A DNA stretch of 64,000 bases from JAGDMJ01 sp963809695 (GCA_963809695.1 CAWEKI010000005.1:86825-150824), one strand, 5' to 3'. Shown: positions 8,416 to 17,083, counted from the stretch's first letter. Translations and numbers: made by a program. Notes: a model not told the origin generated them from the letters alone.

Positions 8416-9382
8416 CCTCGCCGACATCGCCCGTCCGATTCAGCAGCATCTCGGCGCATTTGACGAGGTCTTCCGCCGGTCCATCCGGTCGAATATCGGA
8501 CTGGTGGACCTGATCACGCGCTACATCCTGCACCAGAAGGGAAAGAAGGTTCGCCCTCTGCTCGTGCTGCTCACCGCGGATATGTGCGGTGGGGTTACGG
8601 AAAAAACCTACCGCGGCGCAACGCTCGTCGAGATCCTCCACACGGCGACCCTGATCCATGATGACGTCGTGGACGATGCCGACACCCGGCGCGGACTGGC
8701 TTCGATCAACGCCGTCTGGAAGAACAAGATCGCCGTGCTGATGGGGGATTTCCTCCTCTCGAAGGGACTTCTTCTCTCCCTCGAGTATGACGATATCCAT
8801 TTCCTCAAGACCACCACCACAGCGGTGAAGAGAATGAGTGAAGGTGAGATCCACCAGATCCAGAAGAGCCGCAAACTGGACATGGACGAGGAGACCTACC
8901 TGAAGATCATCGGCGACAAGACCGCATCTCTCCTGGCGACCTGCTGTGAGATCGGGGCAGCCAGTACCACAGAGGACCCGGAGAAGCAGCGCCTGATGCG
9001 CGAATACGGAGAGAACGTGGGGATCGCATTCCAGATCCGGGATGATCTCCTTGACTATATCGGCAGAAAGAGCATCACGGGGAAACCCACCGGGCTTGAC
9101 CTGAGCGAAAAAAAACTCACCCTGCCATTGATTCACGCGATCAGTCAGGCGCCACCCAGAGAGGGAAAAGACATTATCGGGATGATCAGAAACGGGGGAA
9201 AGAAGATCGACGTCCGTGGGATCGTGGATTTTGTGACGAAGCATGGCGGCATTGACTATGCCGCGGCGAAGGGCGCCTTCTATGCCAGCCGGGCCAAGGA
9301 TACCCTGAGTTGCTTCCCGGACGGCGCCAGCAAGACATCCCTCGTGGCGTTCGCGGATTTTGTGGTGACACGGAATAAATAG
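8408..9382 (+). CDS. Long-chain polyprenyl diphosphate synthase
   Basis: 324 residues from a GTG start that overlaps the tatC stop. It belongs to the trans-prenyltransferase (IspB/HepT/IspA) fold. The first Asp-rich motif is LIHDDVVDDADTRRG and the second is FQIRDDLLDYIG; KKVRPLLVLLTADM is the usual helix before them. The two residues before the first motif set chain length, and small residues there (HT-ATLIHDD) favour a long product such as the side chain of menaquinone. The exact chain length cannot be read from sequence. It condenses isopentenyl diphosphate onto allylic diphosphates at the membrane-cytosol interface. Confidence 0.9.
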   Translation: MTDLADIARPIQQHLGAFDEVFRRSIRSNIGLVDLITRYILHQKGKKVRPLLVLLTADMCGGVTEKTYRGATLVEILHTATLIHDDVVDDADTRRGLASINAVWKNKIAVLMGDFLLSKGLLLSLEYDDIHFLKTTTTAVKRMSEGEIHQIQKSRKLDMDEETYLKIIGDKTASLLATCCEIGAASTTEDPEKQRLMREYGENVGIAFQIRDDLLDYIGRKSITGKPTGLDLSEKKLTLPLIHAISQAPPREGKDIIGMIRNGGKKIDVRGIVDFVTKHGGIDYAAAKGAFYASRAKDTLSCFPDGASKTSLVAFADFVVTRNK

Positions 9383-9383
9383 A

Positions 9384-9401
9384 ACAGGGGTCTGGCCCTG
9401 T
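9384..9401. terminator. Short hairpin between convergent genes
   Basis: ACAGGG and CCCTGT arms (9384-9389, 9396-9401) with a 6-base loop just after the prenyl synthase stop. There is no U run, so termination is only suggested by its place between convergent genes. Confidence 0.25.
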
Positions 9402-9442
9402 CAATGCACAGGATAGCGTTCACTGACTTCTGGCTACTGTTC

Positions 9443-10012
9443 TTATGGCTTTTCGATCTCCGGCCGAATAGTTAACACCGGGCATTTCGCGTGGCGGACG
9501 ATGCGGTCGGCGGTGCTTCCGAACAACATGTGCTCAACGCCGCTGTGCCCGTGGGTTGCCACGACAATCAAGTCCACTTTCTTCTCCTCGGCTTCGTTGA
9601 GGATCTCCTGGTGTGGACTCCCGGTACGCACGACGGAGGTGGCCCGGACACGCGAGCCGATCTCCCGGTCGATGAGCGCCTGAAGCTCTTCGGCTCCCTT
9701 CTCACGCAGCTCCTCCTCGATGCCTGGCAGCACCACCTGCCCGAACCCCAGGTCAGCCGGGTACACGGTTGGCTCCACCACGAAGACCAGATGCAAGGAG
9801 GCCCCGAACTGCTCCGCCAGCGGTATGGCATACTTGAGCGCGTTCTTGGAATGGACGGAAAAATCGATGGGGACAAGGATGGAATGAAGGCCGAGTGTCG
9901 GCTCTTTAACAACTGTCGATTTGGGTTCGGAAGCCTTCGGCCGGGATGCCCTGGAAGCGCGTGCGCGGCCCGGGCGCTTTCGGGAAGTCGGGGATGTTCG
10001 AGGTCTCTTCAT
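9443..10012 (-). CDS. Universal stress protein (UspA family) with basic N-terminal tail
   Basis: 189 residues. The first 40 are rich in Arg, Pro, Ser and Lys (MKRPRTSPTSRKRPGRARAS), unlike ordinary Usp proteins and perhaps nucleic-acid or membrane binding. The UspA domain follows: ILVPIDFSVHSKNALKYAIPLA at its start and the ATP-binding G-x2-G-x9-G-S/T signature in GHSGVEHMLFGSTADRIV near the end. Family members bind ATP or act as stress-survival factors. The stop of ilvE is 16 bases upstream, so it is probably co-transcribed with ilvE and the upstream acyltransferase gene. Confidence 0.88.
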   Translation of the reverse strand: MKRPRTSPTSRKRPGRARASRASRPKASEPKSTVVKEPTLGLHSILVPIDFSVHSKNALKYAIPLAEQFGASLHLVFVVEPTVYPADLGFGQVVLPGIEEELREKGAEELQALIDREIGSRVRATSVVRTGSPHQEILNEAEEKKVDLIVVATHGHSGVEHMLFGSTADRIVRHAKCPVLTIRPEIEKP

Positions 10013-10028
10013 GAGGATATCTCCCGGA

Positions 10029-10955
10029 TTAGTCGCTGTGGACGAACTTCAACCAGTGGTACGGATCTTTTCCTTCCTTCACAATATCAAAAAAAGCGCT
10101 CTGGAGCTTTTGTGTCACCGGGCCCGGCTTCCCGTTACCAACCGTGATCCGGTCCACTGACCGGATGGGTGTGATCTCGGCGGCAGTGCCGGTGAAGAAG
10201 AGCTCATCGGCCACGTAGGCCATCTCGCGGGGCAGCTGCGTCTCACGAACCGCATAGCCCATATCCTCCGCCAGCTGGATGGTGGAGGAGCGCGTGATGC
10301 CGGGCAACAGCGAGCAGGAAAGCTGCGGCGTATAGAGCACACCATCCATCACAGCAAAAATATTCTCCCCGCTTCCTTCGCTGATGTTACCGCTCACATC
10401 CAGCGCAATGGCCTCCGCAAACCCACTCTCGATGGCCTCGAGCTTCATGAGCTGTGAAAGTGCATAATTGGCTCCCGTCTTGGCCATTGCCGGGAGAGTA
10501 TTCGGGGCAGGCCGGTTCCATGACGAGACGCAAACATCGATCCCTTTGGTAAGAGCGTCCGATCCAAGGTACGTGCCCCACTCCCACACCGCGATGGCCA
10601 CGTCCACGGGACAGTTCAACGGATTTACACCCACCTCGCCGTAGCCGCGGTAGACCACCGGACGGACATAGCATGCTTTCATCTTGTTCGCCCGAATGGT
10701 TTCAAGGATCGCTTCCCCGATCTGAGCCTCGGTAAAGGGGATAACGACTTTGTAGATCTTCGCTGAATTGAAAAGCCTGTGGACATGGCTGGGAAGTCGG
10801 AAGATGGCTGATCCGCCGGCGGTCTCATAGCAGCGCATGCCTTCGAACCAACTGGACCCGTAATGGACGACGTGGGAAAGTACGTGAATCTGCGCGTCTC
10901 CCCAGTTCACGAGTGTTCCATTCATCCATATTTTTTCAACCTTCTTGACCGGCAT
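10029..10955 (-). CDS. ilvE: Branched-chain amino acid aminotransferase
   Basis: 308 residues from the ATG at 10955, chosen because GAAGAGGTCACC stands just before it and homologues begin near KIWMNG; 31 residues upstream in frame look random. It is a fold-type IV PLP aminotransferase for Leu, Ile and Val. Key parts are VHYGSSWFEGMRCY, RPVVYRGYGEVGVNP, the PLP lysine in AKTGANYALSQ and 'SGNISEGSGENIF'. LLPGITRSSTIQLAEDMGY and FFTGTAAEITPI complete the family signature. It sits 28 bases after the acyltransferase gene. Branched-chain amino acid turnover supplies primers for iso-branched fatty acids, common in bacterial sphingolipids; the link to the neighbouring lipid genes is inference. Confidence 0.93.
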   Translation of the reverse strand: MPVKKVEKIWMNGTLVNWGDAQIHVLSHVVHYGSSWFEGMRCYETAGGSAIFRLPSHVHRLFNSAKIYKVVIPFTEAQIGEAILETIRANKMKACYVRPVVYRGYGEVGVNPLNCPVDVAIAVWEWGTYLGSDALTKGIDVCVSSWNRPAPNTLPAMAKTGANYALSQLMKLEAIESGFAEAIALDVSGNISEGSGENIFAVMDGVLYTPQLSCSLLPGITRSSTIQLAEDMGYAVRETQLPREMAYVADELFFTGTAAEITPIRSVDRITVGNGKPGPVTQKLQSAFFDIVKEGKDPYHWLKFVHSD

Positions 10956-10983
10956 GGTGACCTCTTCGGAGTGGGACTGCCTG

Positions 10984-12105
10984 CTAAACTGGCATCTGGT
11001 AGAGCCGGTATGTCTTGGTCTTCTCTCCCTGCAAAAGCTCTGCTCCACGGTTCATCCTGACGTTGTCTTCCAGGACCCAGCTTGCCTCGCCGTGGGGGTA
11101 CCCATTCGCCACGCACCGCATTCCTGTCTCGTAGAATAGCACCCCGCCGATGCCGGAGTTCAGGTGTTCGGGTACCACCCCCAGGATAATGATACGAACC
11201 CCGTCAATCCGCTTCTTGAAGAGCAGGAGCCGGATGATGCCCGGGATCAACCTTCCCTTCTTGTTGCCCTTGAGAATCACGTTGAGATCCGGAAGTGACA
11301 AGCCGAAACCCACAGGCTTTCCTTTCGCCTCGGCAATCACTACCAGTTCCGGGTTCACCAGCGGCTTCAAATCCTTCGCCATATAGTCGAATTCATCATT
11401 GGTCAGCGGCACCTCTCCCCAGTTGTGCGACCATGCCCGGGTGTAGAGATCATGAATGATCTTGACCTCGTTGGCAAAGTCCTTCATATTGAGCGAACGG
11501 AAGACTACTCCTTCGCGCCTTTTGACGATCTCCGACACGCGTTTCAACTTTTCCTCAGCAAAGACTTTTTTAGATTCCACCTCGAAAGCGAACAGGTCTT
11601 TCTTCTTCTTTAACCCATATTTCTCGATGAGCGTTGCATAATACGGAGGATTGTACGCCATGAGAACGCACGGGCTCTTGTCGAACCCTTCTACCAGGAG
11701 GCCATATTCATCGTTGACCGATGGACTGGCCGGACCCCGCATGGCTTCCATCCCCCTGGATTTCAGCCAGCCACGAGCCGTGTCAAAGAGGGCATGTGCT
11801 ACGGCCTGGTCATCGATGCACTCAAAGAAACCGAAGAAGCCGACCTTTTCTTTATGCTCCGCAATGTGATTGTCGTTCACAATCGCGGCGATCCTTCCTA
11901 CGAGTCGTCCATCCCGCTCGGCCAGAAACATTTCCATTTCCGAATGCTTGTAGAAAGGATTGCCCTTCCGGTCGATCAGTTTCCGTCTATCCATCAGGAG
12001 CGGAGGGACCCAGGAGGGGTTCCCTTCATAGATGGTCCACTGGAATTTGATGAACCGGGTTTCGTCTTTCTTGGAGTGAACAGGGCGGATGGTGACACTA
12101 TTCAT
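10984..12105 (-). CDS. GNAT-fold acyltransferase, candidate bacterial ceramide synthase
   Basis: 373 residues from ATG 12105 (GAGG eight bases upstream). It belongs to a family of about 370-390 residue cytosolic proteins with a C-terminal GNAT fold. It has an N-terminal part with FQWTIYEGNPSWVPPLLMD and FLAERDGRLVGRIAAIVND, a central RGPASPSVNDEYGLLVEGF, and a C-terminal 'VIAEAKGKPVGFGLSLPDL' strand pair. As I recall, the Caulobacter ceramide synthase (bCerS), encoded near spt and cerR, is an acyltransferase of this general type. Here the gene lies downstream of a serine palmitoyltransferase-like gene on the same strand, separated by a 108-base repeat. N-acylation of a sphinganine base is therefore inferred; a plain N-acetyltransferase remains possible. 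Confidence 0.6.
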   Translation of the reverse strand: MNSVTIRPVHSKKDETRFIKFQWTIYEGNPSWVPPLLMDRRKLIDRKGNPFYKHSEMEMFLAERDGRLVGRIAAIVNDNHIAEHKEKVGFFGFFECIDDQAVAHALFDTARGWLKSRGMEAMRGPASPSVNDEYGLLVEGFDKSPCVLMAYNPPYYATLIEKYGLKKKKDLFAFEVESKKVFAEEKLKRVSEIVKRREGVVFRSLNMKDFANEVKIIHDLYTRAWSHNWGEVPLTNDEFDYMAKDLKPLVNPELVVIAEAKGKPVGFGLSLPDLNVILKGNKKGRLIPGIIRLLLFKKRIDGVRIIILGVVPEHLNSGIGGVLFYETGMRCVANGYPHGEASWVLEDNVRMNRGAELLQGEKTKTYRLYQMPV

Positions 12106-12226
12106 GCTCAACCTCGGAAAGGAGTGCCTGCATCAGTAGCCGGCCAGGAATGGGCCGGGCAGAGTAGTTGGACTCGGTCTGATATTGTGCAAGAAAAGAT
12201 GAGAAGACCGGCAGAACGTCGGCGTA

Positions 12227-12334
12227 CTAGTGCCCCACCAACTATCATTTCCTATAAACGACGGGGCACAGTGCTCGCTCCAACTTGAACTCTGTCCGAG
12301 CATTCGTTGCAATTGAAAGTTGGAGCGGCACTAG
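12227..12334. repeat. 108-base two-hairpin element, copy 1
   Basis: Bounded by inverted CTAGTGCC/GGCACTAG ends. Inside are two further stems: GTGCCCC/GGGGCAC and GCTCCAACTT/AAGTTGGAGC. A second copy at 41104-41211 has the same length and differs at 4 of 108 positions. The right end supplies the TAG stop of the gene at 12331. Confidence 0.9.
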
Positions 12335-13605
12335 ATGACCCCGAGGTTCTTCCCGATCGTGCGGAAAGTCTCCAGGATTCTGTCCAGATGATGGTCCTCG
12401 TGCGTCGCCATGTAGCTGGTACGAAGCATTGCCATCCCGGGCGGGACGCCCGGACTGATGAATGCGTTGACGAAAACGCCGGCATCGAACAGCGCACGCC
12501 AGAACACGAAGGTCTTTTGGTCTTCACCGATAATAACCGGAACGATCGCCGTCTGCCCGTCGATCACCGTGAACCCCATCTGCTTGAACCCGCTGCGCAT
12601 TTTCTCGGCATTCGCGATCAGCCGGTGCATGCGGTCAGGTTCCTTTTCGACGATGTTCAGGGCTGCAAGCGCCGCGGCCACGGAAGCAGGAGTGGGGCTG
12701 GCGCTGAAAATCAGCGCGAGGGCATGGTGCTTCAGGTAATTGATGACCGACCGGTCGCCAACGACGAACCCGCCAAGCGAGGAAAAGGTCTTGCTGAAGG
12801 TGCCCATGGTAAGATCTACTTCGCGATCCAGGCCAAAATGGCTTGCCGTTCCTCTCCCACCTTTGCCGATCACCCCGGTGGCATGAGCGTCATCAATGAG
12901 AATGCGGGCGTTATGCTTCTTTGCCGCCGCAACCAGATTGGGAAGATCAACAATCGTCCCGGAAGTGCTGAATACCCCGTCCGAGACAATCAGTTTTGGC
13001 TTGGCTTGCGGCAGCCTTTGCATCACCCGCTCAAGGTCTTCCATGTCATTGTGCTTAAATCGCACGAAGTCCGCAAAGGAGCCTTTTGCCATCAAATTGC
13101 CCGCCACGATGCAGGCGTGGTTGTCCTTGTCGGATACAACATATTCCCCCTTTTGTACAAGCGTCGGGATGATCCCCTGTGCAGTCTGGTAGCCAGTACT
13201 AAAGAGAAGACAGGATTCCTTGCCCATGAACGCGGCGAGTTTTGCCTCAAGCTCATTGTGGAGATCAAGGGTCCCCGTAAGATATCTGGAGCCCGAGCAG
13301 CCGGTACCGTACTTCTCCAGCGCCTTCTTTGCGGCTTCTTTTACACGAGGGTCTGCCGTAAGGCCGTGGTAATTATTGGACCCCGCCATAATGATTTTTC
13401 GCCCCTCTATCGTCACCACCGGCCCTTCATTCTCCTCAATGACACGGAAGTAGGGGTAATACCCACTTGCTATGATTTCATCGGCGCGGGTGAATGACCA
13501 GCATTTCTCAAACAGATCAACAGGTTTCTTCTCAGGCTGACTCACTGGGTAGGGTTCCTTGGTTCGAGTTTTTGAAAGAGTGGAAGAATCGCTGCGAAAA
13601 GCCAT
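12331..13605 (-). CDS. spt: Serine palmitoyltransferase-like alpha-oxoamine synthase
   Basis: 424 residues from ATG 13605; a GTG at 13545 with AAGGA ten bases upstream would give 404 and may be the true start. It is a fold-type I PLP enzyme of the SPT/KBL/BioF/HemA family. EYGTGCSGSRYLTG-like text (KYGTGCSGSRYLTGTLDLH), IIDDAHATGVIGKGGRG and the PLP lysine in TMGTFSKTFSSLGG are all present. The N-terminal part (ASGYYPYFRVIEENEGP, then MAGSNNYHGL) matches bacterial serine palmitoyltransferases more closely than KBL as I remember them. Predicted reaction: serine plus palmitoyl-CoA to 3-keto-sphinganine. It faces the epimerase gene through overlapping promoters. The stop codon lies in the end of a repeat. 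Confidence 0.8.
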   Translation of the reverse strand: MAFRSDSSTLSKTRTKEPYPVSQPEKKPVDLFEKCWSFTRADEIIASGYYPYFRVIEENEGPVVTIEGRKIIMAGSNNYHGLTADPRVKEAAKKALEKYGTGCSGSRYLTGTLDLHNELEAKLAAFMGKESCLLFSTGYQTAQGIIPTLVQKGEYVVSDKDNHACIVAGNLMAKGSFADFVRFKHNDMEDLERVMQRLPQAKPKLIVSDGVFSTSGTIVDLPNLVAAAKKHNARILIDDAHATGVIGKGGRGTASHFGLDREVDLTMGTFSKTFSSLGGFVVGDRSVINYLKHHALALIFSASPTPASVAAALAALNIVEKEPDRMHRLIANAEKMRSGFKQMGFTVIDGQTAIVPVIIGEDQKTFVFWRALFDAGVFVNAFISPGVPPGMAMLRTSYMATHEDHHLDRILETFRTIGKNLGVI

Positions 13606-13637
13606 GGCAAGAATGCCGAAGCATGCTAAAAGCAGGA

Positions 13638-13666
13638 TTGCTTATGAAATCGTGATTCAATATACT
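13638..13666 (+). promoter_or_regulatory. Promoter of the epimerase gene
   Basis: TTGCTT (13638-13643), 17 bases, TATACT (13661-13666); expected start near 13673, giving a leader of about 37 bases before the ATG at 13710. Confidence 0.7.
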
Positions 13667-13687
13667 TGAACGTTTCCCAAAAGTCAA
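13659..13687 (-). promoter_or_regulatory. Promoter of the spt-like gene
   Basis: On the minus strand TTGACT (13687-13682), 17 bases, TATATT (13664-13659). Its -10 box overlaps the -10 box of the divergent promoter. Confidence 0.7.
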
Positions 13688-13709
13688 TTCACCAGCCCCC
13701 GAGCCAATT

Positions 13710-14690
13710 ATGAAGACCCTTGTCACCGGAGCAACCGGGTTCATTGGAAGTCACCTGGTAGACCTCCTGTTGAAACAGAACCAGAGTGTCCGCTGCCTGT
13801 TGCGCAAAACGAGCGATCCGGTCTGGCTGAAAGGCCTCCCTGTCGAGCTGGTCTATGGCGATCTGTTTGACAAAGATGTCTTGCGTCGGGCCGTCGAGGA
13901 TGTTCAATATATCTATCATTCTGCTGGTTTGACGAAGGCGAAGACGGAAGAGGAGTATTTTCGGGCAAATACCGTCGGTACGAAGAACCTCCTCGACGCC
14001 CTGCGCGAATGCAATCCGGGAATCCGCAGGTTTGTGCTCCTCAGCAGTCAGACAGCGGCCGGTCCAAGCCCCACCAAGGACCCGATCAATGAAGACGTAC
14101 CCCCTCACCCCATTACCACGTATGGCCGAAGCAAGCTGGCAGCAGAGGATGAATGCCATGCAGCCGCCAACACCATCAAGTGCACGATCATCCGTCCCCC
14201 GGTTGTGTACGGACCAAGGGAAAAGGATGTGCTCGAGTTCTTCCGCACCGTGAACCGGGGTCTCCAACCCATGGCCGGGCTTCACCAGAAATATGTGAGC
14301 ATGATTCACGTTGCGGACCTGAACCGGGGCACCGTTCTGGCAGCAGAGAGCGAGAAAGCTGTCGGACAAACCTATTTTATCACCAGCAAGGACATTTACG
14401 GATGGCGGGAACTTGGAGAGATAACACGCCGGGCGCTTGGCCGGAGGGTGTTCCGCGTCCGCGTACCCGCGCTGGGAATATACGCCATTGCTGCAGTGGC
14501 CGAGTTGATGGCGAAGTTCAGCTCCAAGCCTGCGCTTATCAATTTTGAGAAGGCTCGGGACATGGTACAGGATTATTGGACCTGCGATGGGTCAAAGGCA
14601 AAGCGGGATCTTGGGTTCGAGCAGGAGATCCCAATCGAGCAAGGCATTGAATCGACGATGGAGTGGTACAAAAGCGTAGGATGGCTGTAG
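13710..14690 (+). CDS. NAD(P)-dependent epimerase/reductase, candidate ceramide reductase (CerR-like)
   Basis: 326 residues, an extended short-chain dehydrogenase. The Rossmann motif is VTGATGFIGSHLVDLLL (TGxxGxxG). The catalytic Tyr-x3-Lys is in TTYGRSKLAAEDE, and substrate-loop text IIRPPVVYGPREKDV follows. VQYIYHSAGLTKA is typical of the dihydroflavonol-reductase-like subgroup. In Caulobacter the NAD-epimerase CerR reduces the 3-keto group of the ceramide precursor and is encoded next to spt. Here it is divergent from the spt-like gene with shared promoter DNA, so the same role is inferred. It could instead act on a nucleotide sugar. It ends two bases from the convergent glycosidase gene. 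Confidence 0.65.
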   Translation: MKTLVTGATGFIGSHLVDLLLKQNQSVRCLLRKTSDPVWLKGLPVELVYGDLFDKDVLRRAVEDVQYIYHSAGLTKAKTEEEYFRANTVGTKNLLDALRECNPGIRRFVLLSSQTAAGPSPTKDPINEDVPPHPITTYGRSKLAAEDECHAAANTIKCTIIRPPVVYGPREKDVLEFFRTVNRGLQPMAGLHQKYVSMIHVADLNRGTVLAAESEKAVGQTYFITSKDIYGWRELGEITRRALGRRVFRVRVPALGIYAIAAVAELMAKFSSKPALINFEKARDMVQDYWTCDGSKAKRDLGFEQEIPIEQGIESTMEWYKSVGWL

Positions 14691-14692
14691 GG

Positions 14693-17083
14693 CTACAAGG
14701 GTGTTAAAGCGAACACCACCCTCGTACGCCCGGCCTTTGCCTTCAGCCTGATCGTGGTCTCGCCATTCTCTATGATGCAGGGTGACACCGAAATCCCATC
14801 TACTGCGACGCTCGTTGCTGTCCCGGGCAGCATCACCGTCCAGTTTCCTGCGCAGCTCGCCCCCTTTTGCAGAAAAGCGATGTCGAGAACAGAGCCGTGC
14901 GTTGAGTTGGCCAGTTCAAGGCTCATCACACCACCCGGAACCGAAAGTCGATTGGCGTTGAGGCGCTTACCGGGAGCGGACCACTCGGCGGGGATCCCCC
15001 CGAGCAACACCAGATCCGGCACGGCGTCGCCTGGACTCCAATGCTCTTCAACAAGTGCATTGCGGAGTGCCATGGCAATCTCCGCCGCCGCCCAACCATG
15101 ATGCCCATCCCCCATCACCCCTCCGCCTGTACGGGGATGGATTGCCTCGGGATAGTTCAGCGTAGGTGTAGCCACGTCCAGGACCTGTGAGACAACCCTC
15201 CAGAATTCCATGCGCCTTCCCGCATACAACCATCCCAGCGCAAGCTGCAAGGAAAGATAGGGATTCCCGCCTGAATGAATAAAATCCTGGAAGAAGAGCC
15301 CTTTTTGGACAAACCGTTCATTCAGCGTGCATAAGGTCTTGAGCATCGCCTTGTCGCCGGGCGGGAGTTCCTGAAGCGGATACCATGCCACGCATGAACC
15401 AATCATTCCGGAGTCGATTCCGCGGAGCGGGCCAGCCGGGATTTCATTGACCCCCCTCTTTTCCTGGACACACTGGATCGCCCGCCTGATGCAGGCGCGG
15501 TATTCTTCGAGCAGGGACTCCGTTCTTTCAGCTTCGCTATTCTTCCCCAGCTGCCGGGCAACACGGATGAAGGCTTGTATTCCCGCTGTGGACCACCAAT
15601 TATCCCAAAAATAGTAGTCGCAAAGGCCGAGATGTTCTGCTGAGAGTCCTGCCGGCATCAAGCCGACAAATGGCTGGCCGGCAGACCTGGAGCCGGTGAG
15701 CCGCTTCCCGGCAATCCAATCCACTCCCTTCTGCATCGCGCGGAAAAGTTCCTCGGCGACACCGGCATCGCTGGTCAGCAACGTATGCTGCCAGATTGTC
15801 CAGAGTGCCTGGCCGTTGGAATCCCATTCCCCTTGTTGCGAACGGAAGTAGCCCTTGCGGTCTTGCCGCGAGGGAAATGACCGTATGACATCGCCCGCCC
15901 GATCATGGAATCCGAATGTATCGAGGGCTCGCAGCATATATGCCGCATCGCGGAACCAGAATTGATGATATGTCCAGGGCCCCGGCGTGATCTCTTCACC
16001 GTCGGTCAGGAGCAAAAGCGTACAGAGAGCGCTCCGTAGAACCAGGTTCACCCTTTCATCGGGGGTAACGATCTCTGCCCCATCGCTGAGGATGGCAACC
16101 CACTCTTCGGCCACCCTGTCCGCTTTTGTCGGAGGGCGTGCGCCCGGGGGGTCATTTTTGGCCAGCGGCACAGCCGCAGAGAAGGATGCTTTTTCTCCGG
16201 CACCCAACGAGACGGCATATGCCGCACAGGCATTGGCGAGTCCGGCATCACATGAGACGGCAAGCTGATCCGGGTTCGGGAGCCCTCCGGCAAACGCCCC
16301 AGCGCTGTCACCTTCCGTTCTGTTGGAACAAAAGACTTTTCGTGGAGGCTTCTCGAGGCGGATGAGTTCATGTGTGTCGATGAGGAACGACTGCTCTTGC
16401 GGGTCGTACCGGATCTTATGAATCGGCGCAACCCCCTCCGGGTTGAATGGACGAATTGCAAAAGCGAGGAGGAATTCCTGCGGCGTCCCGGACGCGTTTT
16501 CCACTGATACATCCATGGAGAGCGTCGTCGTATCCACATACGTGATCTCTTCAACGCGGAGCCCGCCGCATTCAAAGCGTGTTTGCACGAGCGGAAGTCC
16601 ATCGAGCAGCTGCTGATGAACTCCGGGATGACGCGAAGGAAAGAACACGCCCTCGGCACTCTTCACCCAGACGTCGAGCGACCAGCGATTCCTGAAGGCC
16701 ATGACGGCGCCACGGGGGTCGACCACCGGCTCGACCGGGCACGCGGGTGATCCCACGGCCGTCCAATTGCGTCCGGTGATATTGATCGAGAGCCCCAGGT
16801 GCGACCGGGGAATGAATGCGGGGTCTGAAGGGTCGAACTGCCTTTCTGCCCAGTACGGGAAGACCCACCCGGGGAGACTTTGCAGCGCAGTATAATTGAG
16901 GAGCCCTCGCGCAAGCTGGATCGCGTTGAGGGGGATGAGCTCCGTGGGGATCGCCTTTCCATTCAATCCGCTCAACTCGTCCGCAAGCCGGAACATCTTC
17001 AGGGCCAGGTGGGGGACCTTCAGGACTGCAGCGGCCAGGTCAATCGCGTGACGGAGAACGCGTTTCGCGATAATATTGTTCAT
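14693..17083 (-). CDS. Six-hairpin glycoside hydrolase-like protein
   Basis: 796 residues, no signal peptide, so cytosolic. The N-terminal 300 residues look like a beta-sandwich domain. The C-terminal part is an (alpha/alpha)6 barrel of the glucoamylase/GH15-like kind: GPWTYHQFWFRDAAYMLRAL, then GEWDSNGQALWTIWQH, and later YPEAIHPRTGGGVMGDGHH with GWAAAEI. Such proteins hydrolyse alpha-glucans or related oligosaccharides; the exact substrate cannot be read. The neighbours are a GT4 transferase (divergent) and glgA farther away, which would be consistent with glycogen or maltodextrin handling. It converges with the epimerase gene, ending two bases after it. Confidence 0.7.
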   Translation of the reverse strand: MNNIIAKRVLRHAIDLAAAVLKVPHLALKMFRLADELSGLNGKAIPTELIPLNAIQLARGLLNYTALQSLPGWVFPYWAERQFDPSDPAFIPRSHLGLSINITGRNWTAVGSPACPVEPVVDPRGAVMAFRNRWSLDVWVKSAEGVFFPSRHPGVHQQLLDGLPLVQTRFECGGLRVEEITYVDTTTLSMDVSVENASGTPQEFLLAFAIRPFNPEGVAPIHKIRYDPQEQSFLIDTHELIRLEKPPRKVFCSNRTEGDSAGAFAGGLPNPDQLAVSCDAGLANACAAYAVSLGAGEKASFSAAVPLAKNDPPGARPPTKADRVAEEWVAILSDGAEIVTPDERVNLVLRSALCTLLLLTDGEEITPGPWTYHQFWFRDAAYMLRALDTFGFHDRAGDVIRSFPSRQDRKGYFRSQQGEWDSNGQALWTIWQHTLLTSDAGVAEELFRAMQKGVDWIAGKRLTGSRSAGQPFVGLMPAGLSAEHLGLCDYYFWDNWWSTAGIQAFIRVARQLGKNSEAERTESLLEEYRACIRRAIQCVQEKRGVNEIPAGPLRGIDSGMIGSCVAWYPLQELPPGDKAMLKTLCTLNERFVQKGLFFQDFIHSGGNPYLSLQLALGWLYAGRRMEFWRVVSQVLDVATPTLNYPEAIHPRTGGGVMGDGHHGWAAAEIAMALRNALVEEHWSPGDAVPDLVLLGGIPAEWSAPGKRLNANRLSVPGGVMSLELANSTHGSVLDIAFLQKGASCAGNWTVMLPGTATSVAVDGISVSPCIIENGETTIRLKAKAGRTRVVFALTPL

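Noticed and set aside
12252..12527. Open frame crossing repeat copy 1, with a similar peptide encoded at copy 2
   Set aside because: The shared peptide (APTFNC.ECSDRVQVGA) is just translation of the repeat's DNA, which is palindromic and unlikely to be coding.
12331..13605. Reading the SPT-like gene as 2-amino-3-ketobutyrate CoA ligase (kbl)
   Set aside because: The family is shared, but YPYFR and KYGTGCSGSRYLTGTLDLH fit serine palmitoyltransferase better, and no threonine dehydrogenase is nearby. Still not excluded.
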